Shown here piece by piece: positions 36,710 to 49,065 of a stretch of DNA of 64,000 bases (positions are counted from its first letter, which is position 1; every line of letters starts with the position of its first letter). Origin of the DNA: Coniochaeta sp. PMI_546 (Eukaryota > Ascomycota > Sordariomycetes > Coniochaetales > Coniochaetaceae); the NCBI GenBank assembly GCA_021432605.1, contig MU271151.1, positions 248,001 through 312,000 on the forward strand. Reading direction: 5' to 3'. The position numbers and the translations under genes were made by a program. The notes under the pieces were generated by a model. That model had not been told where the DNA came from. It did not search any database and saw only the letters and a list, made by a program, of their open reading frames with translations.

Positions 36710-38801
36710 GATGGTATTAAGAGAAGAGACAGACCGGGCTGTCCCTGCGCTGGTGGCCGTGAATGTGAACGCAGTGAGGCTGCTGAGTCTGGTGGGGTCA
36801 ACCGTCCTGCCGCTGGTGTGAAATGCCCGGCGAAGGGTTGCGGCAGGGGCGCCGGTGGTTGCAGCTCAGCACAGGGATTGAGACGCCTTCCTCTCGACCT
36901 GGAGCCAGCCTAGCCCGTAGTGGTGTAGGACAAGTATGTGTACTCGAAACAAAATGATTAGGTGCGGTCGATGTGCGCTTCTGGTACCTACGTAGTACTT
37001 GATTGCCCTTCGGTCAGAGTCAGACCTGGATAGACACGAGACAATGGGTTGAGCGGGGGACGAGTCCCTTTTGATATGTGTTTTTCCGGGTCAAACGAAA
37101 GCGCTTCACTTCACCTCTGACTCTCCTGTTAGAATGATCTAAATGACAGCGCAGAGTGACTTGCAGCTCCCTGCGTCTTGCCTGGTGTCTTTCCCCGTTT
37201 GTTGCAGTGTCCATGCAGTTTGGGCCGCTTGTGGGGAGCTCTTTAGCATTGCGAGCCTGTGTAGGTGCCCAATCTTTTAAGACAAGCTACGCGGTGTAGA
37301 TGGAGGACTGCCCGCCAGCCAGTATGACGCAGTCAGTACCTTACCTCTTCGCAGCAAGGTCCCATACTATGTGGACAGTACACGTACTTACCACCTACTT
37401 TGATTGTCTGCGGGCCACCGTGGACCCCACCATCTGTCTGCCTACCACCAATCGTTCACTTTACCCCCTGCTGGGGCGCGTGAGCGCCTGAATTCGAAAC
37501 CCGGTCGCCCTGTGCCCTTGTGATAGGTCAAATGACGGCGGAGCGAATCCGTCACCGCATTGTGTGGCAACGGCTCTCTGTTGGTGGATGGAGGATGAGA
37601 GGAAGGTTCTGTTCAGCAACCCACTCTGCAGTGTGACAAGCAATACTATGTTGGGGTCGGCGCCAGCGGTGCTCGCCAAGACACCGTGTGTGGAAATTGA
37701 TTGGATGGGCCGCCATGCGGGGCTTCCTTGGCTCAGCGATGGACTTTTGATGGAGAAGTTGAGGCCGCCCTCACTGCGGGTCTTCCCGTACTTTTAGTTG
37801 CACTTTCAAAAGATTAGGGCTGTCAATAAACCTGTCGACGTGCCCAGAAGAATAGGGCTGCTGACTTTCGATCCTATAGGTAGTAAGTGCAAGGTTACTC
37901 AGGTCAAGATTCATCAGCTTTCGGGCATCGGCCGCATTGCTAGCCAAATAGGGGTTTGTCCATGTAAGCCGACTGTGTTTCGGGCGTGTAGAAGCGTCGA
38001 TTCAGCTAAGGTACTGGGTAATAGTGACATTAGATTGCCAAGATCAAGTCTACCATGTGTCGGTCAACGCATGGTGAAAATGGCTGCAAGAGACACCAGC
38101 GATTGGGGGAGAGTCAGCCTGCTCTAACCATTTGCATGACCACTCATATCCGCAACTGCTACGGTGTCGTGGTCCCAGCCATAAAAGCCGAGATGCGACT
38201 CCGTTCATCGCCCGAGACCGCCCGGCCCGCTCGCAAGTGGTGCCCATCCACGTATGTCGCAGCGTCCGCGGTCCTCCATCCCAATCTGATTACACGAAGC
38301 AAATGTGACATCGCTGGCCCGTTGGCTACCAAACGCCTCCTCTCAAGATCCTAATCCGCTCCACGGTACACTTCCAACGTCGCTTTCAGCAAACGGCGAG
38401 TCAACGGCCGACACCGCCCAGTTGAGCGCTGCTTGAGCCGGGTTTGTAACATCCCTGCGTTCTGCTTGTTATGATACGTCCTCAAAATAGAAAGAGAGGT
38501 TGCGAGCCACGTTGAGGTGCCCCACTAAGACGACGAAAGCGTCTTGGATCCGTTGTTGAACGCCCATGTTTTGGTTGTAAAAACAGCGAAAGCGAAGAGA
38601 ACACCGAGACCCAAGTTCTCGAGGCCGCTAGCCACACACCGCGATGTTGTATCACGGCTTTGGCTAGCAGACCTCGCCTTCCAAATTGAGTAGAAGCCCT
38701 ACGTTTCTGTCATCCACCCCTCCTCTCCATCCTGCGGAAGGTCTCCAGTCCTCTCTACACCCGCTCGGCCTCCTGTTATAGGGGCGCGCAGGGACAGGAG
38801 A
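36710..38801. other. 2.1 kb gene-free region
   Basis: Contains upstream sequence for the minus-strand VOC-like gene and 3' flank of EMG1. Only short overlapping open frames are present. GGTACCTACGTAGTAC-type motifs occur near 36984, and GTACCTTACC near 37337. No RNA gene was seen. Confidence 0.4.
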
Positions 38802-39795
38802 TTATATGATGTCCCAGGCATCCTCGGCCGCGTGACAGAACTTACTGCATGCCACACTGGCTGAGAGACTGTAGTTGCTGATGGCGATCTTCTCGTCAAC
38901 GTAAGCGTCCGCAAAGTTGTCAGCCCCCTTTGCCATGGCACCGACGAAGACGCAGATCGATTCGTTTGGGCCGAGATTGTCGACGTACTCGCGAACACGG
39001 ACCACAGGTGCGTCGAAACTGAGCGTTATCTTCCGGCAGTTGGGCGGCAAGTGATCCGTGATGGGGTTCTGTATGACCTTGAGAAGCTTCTCTTGGGAAT
39101 GTGTTGACTTGATGGAGAGCCGATGGAGGAGTTGAACCATGAGACCAGCAAACCGTTTGAACGTCCGAGGAATACGGACGGAAGGAGATACCTCAATCAG
39201 CACACCTTTTGCGGTTTGTATGTAGATCTGGAGCCTCCCGGCTTTGTTGATAGGCGAATCCAGGAGTGTGAGCAAGCACTATCGAAGGTGAAGAGTTAGC
39301 AAGGTGATGTGCAGGCGAGTTCGGCAAACGAAGTTGAAGAGACATGAGCCAAACCTGGTGAGTGATGTCGGGTCGGGCATCGCTGATATCTCTGTTCATC
39401 TTGCGCATGACGCCGATATGCTCGTCGCTGTTGAGCAAAGAGTACTTTTCGTCTCTAACCGCGCCCATTCGGCCAGTGGCGTGCGAAGCCTTATACGTCT
39501 CGAGGCTGGCATTGGATAGGACTACGATGAGACGCTTGGTGTCCTTATCGTTTGGTGCAATGGGGACATGCTGCTCCGCCACCAGTTGCGGCAGGGCCGG
39601 TGGTGGTAAGGATTGGGTCCCTACCAAGGCGAAAACAACTGTTAGGTATCATAGATTGATAACGGGACGTTCGGAACTCGTTTGAAAGGGAGCTCCTGAG
39701 AAAGGCGAGCGTTGCCGCCGGAAACAGGACGCTGCTTCAAGCACCATGCTAGACTTACTGGGGCGCTTGCCTGCCCGATTTTGAGGGGACGACAT
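38802..39795 (-). CDS. EMG1: rRNA pseudouridine N1-methyltransferase Emg1/Nep1
   Basis: SPOUT methyltransferase that modifies a hypermodified pseudouridine of 18S rRNA and is needed for 40S assembly in the nucleolus. Three exons (39759-39795, 39355-39620, 38802-39278) give 259 residues, close to the family length. Signatures are [34 protein letters not shown] and [20 protein letters not shown] near the N-terminal half. [18 protein letters not shown] and [15 protein letters not shown] form the knotted AdoMet-binding end. Exon 1 supplies only twelve codons and one base. Intron 2 uses a less common GTTTGG donor and phase 0 junctions. Identity is strong. Confidence 0.95.
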
Positions 39796-42586
39796 GGCTC
39801 GCTGTTATCGTATGAAGAAATCGAGTAAGGATGTTGGCGAAGGTATTAGGGCAGGCAGTCTCGCTATGCAGTGACAGAAGCACTTGCTGTAAACGAACAA
39901 TAGGAGTTCTCTTCCCTTGAGAAAGATTATGTACCTGGCAAGATCTGAGACATAATATGAAGAATTGATCTGCGAGGGGCGAGATGGATTAAGCAACAAA
40001 CGATGGAAGGAAGCGAGATTTTGCAAATGATGGAAAAAAGGGACTAGCGCAAATCTCGGGCGAAGGTGGTCAACGGAGGGGCGGTGAACAGAACTACACG
40101 TGTACCTTACCTTACCATAGTAGTCACGTGGTTGCGGTTTCCCGAGCACTACGTCCCGATCCTCCGGGCCTGGAACAAGCCGAGTGGGGCCTTCAGACCC
40201 AGCTTGGACGGAAGCCGATTACGGACCCCGGACTTCCCACGGATCAGACGGTGATACCAATGCAGACGTCATGAATGGAGAAAGCCCATCTATGTTCTTG
40301 AAGTATCTGAAGTGCTGCAAGCTGAAAGTATGGGGTGCCTCAAGTATAGCGTTGCTATGAGATAAATACGGGTGAATCTAACTACTTAGTGTGCAAGCTC
40401 GGGATATCTTTACAAATGAATGGTCAATAAGTAGGAACAACCCAAAAATAAAATAATGGTGTGGTCAACCTCAAGTTGGCTTTGTGCGAAAGACACCCGG
40501 GTGCCACAGCCATACAATGTTTTATTGTACTGCAGGGTCCTTGAGCATAGGTTTCGTGCTACCGATATGATTGCACTCGCCAGGGTCGCGACTCTACATA
40601 GTATTAATACTGACTTGGGCGCTTCTCAGACGGAGCTTACCTTACCCTGCCTTACATTGTACGTAGTAGTGACGCTTCGCTCATTCGTGGTCGGGCTAAT
40701 TCCCCGAAATGAACTACACTACATATGGAGTCAGCGCAGGGTCTGTTTTATCGAGATCGGGTCTTGGCACTTCCACAAAGTATCCGATCTGATCGGCGTT
40801 TCATCTTCCTGTCAAAATGTCCACTACATATTCTATATGCTACCAACCTCCACGTTTCCGTACATATGTCGACGCAAAACAAACAGGACATGCCGTGACA
40901 GCCGCCGTGATCTGTCAAAATCAGCTCACTTTCTTTGTGATCGGCCCTGCATCAATGTTTCCGTGTAAAGTCACGGAGCTCGCAGTGCTGTGATATCACA
41001 CCTCCATTTTCATAAGCTTTTGCCAATTGCCATGTTGAGAAGTCATGTTTGGAGATTGCTCCGGGAGTATCTGACCGAATATCCTCTCAGGCCACGCCAT
41101 TCACGACAGCACACGCATGGAATATTGGGATTTGCGGCACCGAGAAATCAAGGATGGCCAGACAGTCGCACTCCCGTCTCTTTGGAATCGAGGTGCGGAT
41201 ACAGACAATTCTCTTGTTTCGCCAAGAGTCAATCAAGATCAGATGGGGAATGACCCGAATACACATTTACACAGTATACACACGGCGGACTACCCGAGTC
41301 TCCGCTTGTGGTGTATGGCCGTCTTCGCATTCTACTGGCAGCGAACAACAATGTTCGAGCGGTTTGGCATTGTCCGTCCTATCGTCCCCTGCCTTCTGCA
41401 AGTCTCGGGGGCGCCATGCACCTCTTAGTGACCTACGGTGGACGATATGCTGCCCTCTTTTCGCTCGCCATTTGAAGTTCTTGGTCTCCTCTGGATCGAT
41501 GACATGGTCCTGACAGTCGATCTCATTTTGGACTGTTATGAACATCGTCGTGCTCTCTTAAAGTACCTTATGCCATCCTTGCACGAAAACTGGACCATAG
41601 GAACCCCCAAAACGGAGTATCTGTTCTCCTTCTGTGACAGGTCCTGTTTCGTATGGACACAGGCACTTCGGCTCGCATCTACCTTTTGCGGTACAGTATT
41701 GAGTCACAGTGCGGAGTCTTCGATATCAAATACATCTGTGCACCGTTCGATGTTCAACCGGGCCCATGACTGCGACTCTGCATGTCAACAGCTTCGAGAG
41801 GCCTGCTGGAAAAGGCTAGTGGAAGCTTGTTTTGACAGACCTTTGGCAATGGGACAATCATCCAAATTGCACGCACTTTGCTTGGTTATCAATCTCATTG
41901 GGTGCATTGTTTCTGCAATGGGTGAGAGCATCAGACTTCAGCAGTTGCTGTGCCCAAGCCTCGCGGGCTTGTATCAGTGATATAGTCATTGCGATTCTGG
42001 TGTCGGTCCTCCGATGTGCTAAGTTGGCATGCAAAGGGTCCAAATTTGCCTGATTGTCGTACTGGCCGTGCATTTCCTCACGGGAAGTCAAGTTCCTCTT
42101 TGTCAAGGCCCGGGGTCGCACTCTGCTGGCTCCCTTCTTGGCCCTGCGACGGACACCTCCTCATGTCCAGTTTCAACATATCTATGCGGCTACGGGATCG
42201 CCATATCCTATGCCCTGTGCTGCCGAGCACGATCTGCGTATCCATCTACAATCATGCCGTGTTTTGCCAAGAAGTATAAGTAGCCTTCTACGGCAGGCGA
42301 ACCTCTCGTAATTCATCTCCTGCTCAAGTCCAGCCCTTAATAGCCACCTCGCCAGAGTCCATCTGCCTGCTCTTGGCCTTCCTTCCTTCTTTTACCATTG
42401 TTTCTTCGTCACTCTCTCTTTTCTGTTTCTGTTAAGCCTTGCCAGTCAAGAGGAGATCACGTTGACCGTGCATCTGTTTCCATCTTAAGTTCTTTAATAC
42501 AATACCGGACTTAGCGACCGTATAGTCACTCTTTCAGCAAACACCAACATTGTGTCGATATCGCTCGTTCTCGGGTAGAAGGCAGG
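39796..42586. other. 2.8 kb gene-free region upstream of the secreted protein
   Basis: Several overlapping plus-strand frames occur between 40456 and 42311 (the longest, 41438-41980, is about 180 codons), but none shows a family motif or convincing splice chain. GTACCTTACCTTAC repeats lie at 40102-40115, with a related one at 40637. The last 250 bases are pyrimidine-rich, like a fungal promoter and leader. It could be a long regulatory region or hold an unrecognised orphan gene. Confidence 0.4.
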
Positions 42587-43734
42587 ATGGTCAAAATCAC
42601 AACCTTATTGAGCGCAGCGGCCGTGCTCGCTGTGTCCTTGGCGCAGAATAACGCCAACGGCCAGGGTCAGAACCAGGGAAAGGGTCAGAACAACAGCAAC
42701 AATGGGAGTGGGCAGGATAATGCTGCGAAGAATGGGGCCAACAACAATGCTCAGGCTAGTGCCGTCCAGCAGCAGGGCGCTGATGGTACCAGCCTGAATG
42801 CGAACGCTATCCAAACCGGCTCGTTCTTCGACGGCTCTGCCTCGCTCGGTGCTGATGCTGGTCAAGCGCTCTCCCTGACGGACAAGGCCAACTTCATCAA
42901 TTTTTGCTCCGGAAAGACGCTCACTAATGGTCTTCAAATCACAACCGGCTCGTGCAACGGCATTGGTACGTGTGAAGGACTGACGCTGGTTTGTCGTAGC
43001 CGCATCTAACTTTGTCACAGTGATGGGCGACATTCCGGCAAAGAACCAGATGGTGTCAACCGTCATTCTGAACCCGCAGGATGGGCAGACCATCGAAGCG
43101 GGTAAAGATTTCAACATCACAGTACAGGTGGCAAACCTGGCTGCAGGTTCCTTCACCAACGCTGTCGCTACATACTACGCCGCCCCTCAGACTCTGAAGG
43201 GTGGCATTATCGTTGGTCATACACACGTCACCGTCCAGGATCTCGGCGGCAGCTTGAACCCAAAGCAGCCGCTTGACGCGACCCAGTTTGCCTTCTTTAA
43301 AGGTATCAACGACGCCGGCAACGGACAGGGTACTCTTCAAGCAGAGGTCAAGGGTGGATTACCTGAGGGTAACTTTCGTGTCTGCACACTATCATCCGCC
43401 TCCAACCACCAGCCTGTCGTCATGCCGGTTGCCCAGAGAGGAGCACAAGACGACTGCACAAGATTTATCGTCAAGGGGGCTGGCGGTGCCGTGAACGAGG
43501 CTGCCAACAACGGTGCCAAGGGCCAAGCAGCTGCACAAAGTGCTCAGGACGCCGTCAATGCTGGCCCGGGCGCCCTGACAACAGCCGCTGCTGGTGCTGC
43601 TAACACTGCCGCCGCCGCCGCCGGCAATTCTGCAAACAACGCCGCCCAAGCGGGAAACAATGACAACAACGCCAACAATAATAATAACGCGGCGAAAAAC
43701 GGTAGTGCCAATGCTCAAGGGCAGCAGAATCAAA

Positions 43735-43786
<52 letters not shown>

Positions 43787-43949
43787 CCAGCAGCAGCAAC
43801 AACAGAACCAGCAGCAACAGCAGCAACAGAACCAGCAGCAACAGCAGCAGAGGCAGCAGCAGCAGCAGCAGAGGCAACAACAACAGCAGCAGCAGCAGCG
43901 TCAAAATCAACGTCTCGCACGTCTCGCCCGCCGACAATTTGTCTCTTAA
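42587..43949 (+). CDS. Secreted protein with poly-Q low-complexity tail
   Basis: Two exons (42587-42965, 43021-43949; 55-base intron) give 435 residues. A signal peptide covers residues 1 to about 19 (MVKITTLLSAAAVLAVSLA). An N/Q/G-rich linker follows, then a core of about 220 residues with FINFCSGKTLTNG, GDIPAKNQMVST, HTHVTVQDLGG, FAFFKGIND and LPEGNFRVCTLSSASNHQP. After an Ala/Asn-rich stretch comes a Q-rich tract at about residues 363-427, interrupted by N and R. The protein ends LARRQFVS. The core is typical of a conserved fungal extracellular family of unknown function; its cysteines probably form disulfides. There is no GPI signal or membrane helix. Extracellular or wall location is inferred from the signal peptide. 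Confidence 0.88.
43737..43784 (+). repeat. Run of 16 uninterrupted CAG codons
   Basis: Pure CAG trinucleotide repeat within the coding sequence of the secreted protein, followed by mixed CAG/CAA units with AAC and AGG interruptions to about 43900. It is likely length-polymorphic. Confidence 0.95.
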
Positions 43950-44972
43950 AGCTCCTGGATGTCTAGGCTGTAACTTAGCTCCATCGATAGTTCCAGGTTT
44001 AGCCATGTGCAGCCTTACCAACAGCTGCTCTACTTGAAGCAACAGTCTATTCTACCGATACTTTCGGGCTTCCCTGACGTATTGCGTGCAGGTACTCGCC
44101 TCACAAGGCAGGAGACCGGGCTATGGGTGTGGAAGGGTGGAGACCCAAACTTGGAGTCCCATGTTCTGTCATTTTTTCTATCTTTATTTACATTTGAAGT
44201 CAAGAGCTACATTATGTGCGCGGGTTGAGGGGCTGACGGTGGTGTTTGTCGGGTAGCAAATATTGTTAGCTCGGGGGATAGCTGTATCGCTGGCTGGCTC
44301 TCTAGAAGGCTCCCTTCAACCGGCTGCAATTTCGATAGGCGTAAACAGGTTCGTCTCAAGACAAGACACATTAATGCCAATTGGTTCCCCGTGCGTATTT
44401 TTATCTGCAGGAGTCGGTCGAAGGGTAATGCCTTCAAATGCCGTTCATGTTTGATGATCACCCTCGAGACATCATGCCCTGATTGCGGCTGGCTGGATAC
44501 GGGCTATAGCGGCTTGATGGGTTGAGAAGCTGCCGGTCAAGTGACTTTCAAACGTGTAGGTCTAGAATAGTGTAGAGCTTAAGTAAATCTCTATCTCATT
44601 GGTAGGGTGGGCGCAGCACGTTGGTCTCGAGATGTGACGTTGATTGGTGTTTCGCAAGCTGGATGAGGCTCTTTTGCACACAAAGCATTAAGACCCACAC
44701 CGGGAAGCTGCTGCCCCAGGGGTTTGTACTAGAGGTATGCCAGTATACCGCTGCGGTAGTAGTGACCTGCTGGCCGCCCAGACTAGCGGCTTGGCATTTG
44801 ACGGAACAATTTTGGAACCAGCGGGTTGACTAAATTTCAGATGCTCTCATCGCGTTCATCACCTTGACTTGAGCGATGCATATGCGACAGCACTCGACCC
44901 GGCACTAAAAAAAAAGACATATACTGAAAACCTTGCAGCGTATATTCCCTCGAGTGCGGACGGTCAGTCATA
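43950..44972. other. 1.0 kb spacer between secreted protein and uS17m
   Basis: 3' flank and promoter sequence for two plus-strand genes. No gene or repeat was recognised. Confidence 0.4.
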
Positions 44973-45478
44973 ATGGCCTCGACTGTGGCCGCGGCGGCGC
45001 GGAAGTCGTTTCGTGAACTGCATGGGGTCGTAGTTACAGCTGGGCTGATGCAGAGGACCGTTAAGGTCCGCGTTGGAGGCCAAGCATGGAATGGAAAGCT
45101 CAAAAAGGTACATTGCTAGCTATCAAATTTGTTTGATACTGATTTGCTCGCTAACTGCAAACTCCGTCTTGACTTCAGTTCTTTGACGATCCGAAAACGT
45201 TCCTCGTCCACGATCCCAACGATTCTTTGCGCACAGGCGACGTCGTTGCCATAACGCCCGGCTACAGGAGGTCCAAACAAAAGCGACATGTGGTGAAGCA
45301 CATAATAGCCCCATGCGGCACCCCGATCGAGGCGCGGCCTCCAGTCCCAACGGAGGAAGAGAGGTGGGCGGCTGACGCAGCGAGGAAGGCTGCCAAGGAC
45401 GAGAGGAGGGCTGGGAAACAACATCCATCGGGGGAGCCCAAGAGTGCAGAGGATACAACAAATAGCGATGTTGATTGA
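44973..45478 (+). CDS. MRPS17: Mitochondrial small-subunit ribosomal protein uS17m
   Basis: Component of the mitochondrial small ribosomal subunit. Two exons (44973-45107, 45179-45478; 71-base intron) give 144 residues. The S17 fold begins with FRELHGVVVTAGLMQRTVKV, continues with FFDDPKTFLVHDPNDSLRTG and DVVAITPGYRRSKQKRHVV, and carries an extra charged C-terminal extension. The alkaline, serine/alanine-rich N-terminus (MASTVAAAARKS) fits mitochondrial import. The conserved QRTVKV and ITPGYRRS-type strands are hallmark S17 motifs. It is convergent with the pyruvate decarboxylase gene. Confidence 0.92.
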
Positions 45479-45794
45479 GGTGGGTGGTGTCTTTCTCAAA
45501 AGGCTACAACTGCTCCCCGCCTCAGCCTTGTTGACCATAGGACAAGTATGCAAGCATTAGAGAGACCACAGCCTGATCAAAATGTGGCTGGATCTACTCC
45601 TGCACTTGTCATGCGACAACTCATCACACGAACGGCATTCTGTGAGAGATTTGATCGCCGTAATTGTTGGCCTCAAGTCCGGGTAGCTTCATTATTGGCT
45701 AGATTGTCTTGAAAACTTGTACCCAGTCTGTATTATTATATAGAGAAACATGTCACATTAGACGAGAGCAGATTTGCGATATGGAATCCTCGGC
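45479..45794. other. Convergent spacer between uS17m and pyruvate decarboxylase
   Basis: 316 bases containing both 3' ends. Nothing else was seen. Confidence 0.4.
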
Positions 45795-47641
45795 TTAGTC
45801 CTCCATCCTCGCATTATTCTTCGCACTAGCCTCGGCTGTCAACAGCAGAGCGCGCGGCGCGTCCTTCTTGGGCATGTAAAGCTCGACAAATTGCAGCCCG
45901 TCCCAAGTGTTGAAGTCTTTGTCCATGAGCAAGGACTCGAGCTCATCCTTGGTCTTGATTTGAAAACTCCTGGCCTGCCTCTCGGTAGCACCGAAGACAG
46001 ATGGAAGGTCCTTCCACTTCCACTCGGCGATATCGTTGTACTCTGCATCCATGCCGTGGATAAACCGCTCGATGGTGTAGCCTTCATTGCAGATGCAGAA
46101 GCTGTGAAGCAGGTCAGTGGGTTGCGCTCCCAAAAAGTCGTCGAATAGGACAACGCACATGGTAATTCTCGCTCCGTGTCGGATCATGGTGCTGATTTCC
46201 TGTACGGTCAGTGTGAGTGACCCGTCACCCTCAAACAAGATCGTTCGCCTATTATCGCCGATGTCCTGGGTCGCAAGGCATGCGCCCTGCGCCGCGCCTA
46301 CAGCCCAGCCGATGCTCCCCCACAAGACCTGGCTCAGCGCTGTAACCCCTGCTGGAAACTTGGTGGCCCAGATACCAAAGTTGGCTGTTCCTGTCTCCGT
46401 GACAACTATGTCATTCTCCCGTAGGTATTCGCCAATTCTAGGCCAAAACCACGCCTGTGTGATGGTCGGTGAGTCGTCTCTGCTCTCCTTTGCCTTGTTA
46501 AGCACCTCTGGTCCGGGCATCGCCCTCATCCTATCCGGATCGATCTGCTCAATGACCTTGCGGAGCACACCCTTCATGGCCACTCCAGGATACTCGGAAT
46601 ACCGGACAACGCAGTGTGTCGAATGGAAGTCAATAGAGTTCAGCTGCGAGGTGCGGTAGGAGAACCCCGCGGTGTTGAAGTCGCTCTTGAGTGCTCCAAT
46701 CGTAATGATTAGATCTGCGGCGTCGACTCTTTCTGTGACCTCGGGCAAGCTGCCGCTCCCAGCGTAGACGCCTCCGTAACACGGGTGCGTCTCGTCGATG
46801 GCGCCTTTCCCCATAGGCGTCACGAAGACTGGCAGTTTCGTCTTCTCGACGAGATCACGCACCTCGGCCAGTACCCTGTGGCGAATGGCACAGGCGTCTA
46901 CAAGAATCACCGGATTCTTAGCCTGGTGGAGATAGCGCAGCACGACATCAACAACATAGTTCTCCCTGTCCTCGTCATTCTTCGGTGGCGACAGGTCAAT
47001 CGGTGTCACCAATCTCTCACCCTCGATCTTCTGCTGCACCATGTCCGTGGGGAGCATCAAATACACGGGACGGCTGCGGAGCCAGCATTCACGCAGGGCA
47101 TGATCGATTTGATCGGCGATTTCCGAGGGCCGGTTGAGCTTCTCTAGCGCGCAGGAGATCTCGGCGCTCATGTTGGCGAAGACGTTGAAGTCACCATTGC
47201 CTAGAGTGTGATGCAGCAGCATGCCGTTGCGCTGGGAGACGGTGGACGGACAGCCCACGATGTGAACGACGGGAATCTGCTCCGAGTACGCACCAGCCAT
47301 GCCATTGATGGCAGACAGCTCACCCACGCCAAACGTGGTGATTAGGGCACCAGTACCCTTGACGCGGGCGTAGCCGTCCGCCGCATATGCTGTTCCGTGG
47401 TTCAGCTGGAGTCCTGTATGGCCAAGGGAATGACAGGAAAGGGGAAGTCACCGGCGTTGAGCTCATTGACACTCCCGACCCATCTCAGACCGGCCTTCGG
47501 GAGATAGTCGAGGGCCACCAAGTTGTAGTCTCCGGGCAGGCCGTGGACGGATTTCACGCCGATCTGACTTAGTCTGGTGAAGAGGTACTCGGCCACGTCG
47601 ATTGGCTTCCTCAGGCCTTTGGTTCTGATATCCGTAGCCAT
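45795..47641 (-). CDS. PDC: Pyruvate decarboxylase
   Basis: Thiamine-diphosphate enzyme converting pyruvate to acetaldehyde and CO2 in the cytosol, feeding ethanol fermentation or acetate formation. Three exons (47452-47641, 46159-47389, 45795-46101) give 575 residues. GLPGDYNL and the cofactor-activating glutamate in VNELNA (about residue 60) lie near the start. The HH pair is in [12 protein letters not shown]. The metal/ThDP motif starts [13 protein letters not shown] and ends in [14 protein letters not shown]. The second intron (46102-46158) is 57 bases, a multiple of three without stops, so it is easily mistaken for coding; removing it restores the family pattern [14 protein letters not shown]. 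The first junction gives [11 protein letters not shown] where most relatives have [11 protein letters not shown]. Confidence 0.94.
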
Positions 47642-48424
47642 TGCTGCGCAGAGTGAGGGGACGGACAATTAGACGCAGATCTCTGATGTTTGAAGAGCCT
47701 GGAGTTGTGCAATAATATATGTCTCACCTGGCTATGAGATCGACGAGTCGCGAAGTTAGACGTAGGGTCGAATCCTGATGCGCGAACTGGAATATACAAT
47801 TCAAACGCAGTGAAGGGTCAGACCACAATCCATGGTTGGGTGTTTCTCACTCGGGATGACAAGCAAGTGATGTAATAGAACCGTATGCTGCACCCACATA
47901 TCCGCTTGTATCCGGACACCTACACGTAGGGGGCGGACCCGATCGATCTCTTGGTATCTTGCCAAGTCAGTTACATGGATCTTGCGGTAAACCTCAAGTA
48001 CCTGACGTGTTGCGGGACTGTTTTACGAGGCCCACAATTCCCGGCTCCGGGCGTTGTGTTGCACCATGGCCCGCAATGCGGTCGGCACCATAAGTCTCTT
48101 GTGGACAAATCCCGGTCAATCGCTAGGTAGTGTACGAGCCAGTGCTCCTCAGCGGTTGGCGAGTGATATCGGTCTCTCCTGCCGTTGGTCCTTCGCTATG
48201 GACCTTCGCCGTTTGCCCTTGATCATTCCTTTTATGCTTGAGTCGTGAGGTATCTAATTCTAAATAAGTAAGCTACAAGAGCAGAGCAGAGATGCGTCCT
48301 TCAACTACTCCACGCCGTCGCGAATGCCGGGCAAATGCTACACTCCCGGGACACGACCGTCATTCGCACGACAATATCCTACATGGTGCACCTCGTGGTA
48401 AATGATGATGGACAAGAGGAAACC
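47642..48424. other. Spacer between pyruvate decarboxylase and ERV1
   Basis: 783 bases holding the promoter of the decarboxylase and the 3' flank of ERV1. A GGGTCGAATCC string at about 47764 resembles a tRNA B box, but no cloverleaf can be drawn around it. No gene was seen. Confidence 0.4.
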
Positions 48425-49065
48425 TCAGTCGCATCTGCCGTCCTTCCACCCAGTCCTCCATCTCTCCTCCCATCTTGAACAGTCAAATGTCGGCTTCCCC
48501 AGCTTTCTATTGACTTCATTGTGCGCCTCGCAGAGCCAGTTGCCGAACTCGTCTCTACTTGCAGCCCTAATGTCTCGTTTCTTGATATACTGCTGGAAGT
48601 CCTCGGCGCAGACCCAGCAGGGGTAGAGTTTGGAAAACAGCCTCATAAAACTCTTAAGATCGTTCTGCTCTGTCGATGTCGGTGCCTTGGGGTATGTTGC
48701 GGCTATTGAATGCAGGAGGGTCCAGGTGCTCCGGCCGAGAGTTTCGACATCTGCAGGACAATCATTTGCCGGCTTCGCTTGTTGCGCCTTGAGGGTGGAT
48801 TTGGCCTGGGAGGCCCAGGCTGAAAAGGCGGCGCCGGATGTACACGAGCGGCAACTAAGGACTGCAATGTTAGAGTGGATGACGAGTAAAGCAACTTCAA
48901 GAAGCAAGAGGGAGAAGCTCACGGCTTGCCATCCTTGCCAAGCACGACGCCTTTAGGATACTTTTGCGAGGGTTCCGTTGTTGTGCCACCAACAGCTGCT
49001 GGTGTCGGTGCCGGTGCCGGCGGCGGCGGCGCTGGAGCATCTGTATCTTGCGTATCATTTGCCAT
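48425..49065 (-). CDS. ERV1: FAD-linked sulfhydryl oxidase Erv1
   Basis: Oxidises Mia40 in the mitochondrial intermembrane space, driving disulfide formation in imported proteins and passing electrons to cytochrome c or oxygen. Two exons (48923-49065, 48425-48854; 68-base intron) give 190 residues. A Pro/Ala-rich N-terminus precedes the shuttle pair CRSC (residues 49-52). The FAD-binding core includes LGRSTWTLLHSIAATYP. The active-site pair is YPCWVC (Cys127-Cys130), and a structural CX16C pair follows (Cys156 and Cys173). The intron splits the codon before the shuttle pair. It is divergent from HEM4 by 486 bases. An upstream in-frame extension exists, but the start at MANDTQD fits the family. 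Confidence 0.95.

Noticed and set aside
43392-44042. Minus-strand leucine-rich frame opposite the poly-Q tract
   Set aside because: It is the antisense shadow of CAG repeats, which read as leucine runs.
47755-47780. tRNA-like B box (GGGTCGAATCC)
   Set aside because: No paired acceptor stem or matching A box can be placed around it in either direction.
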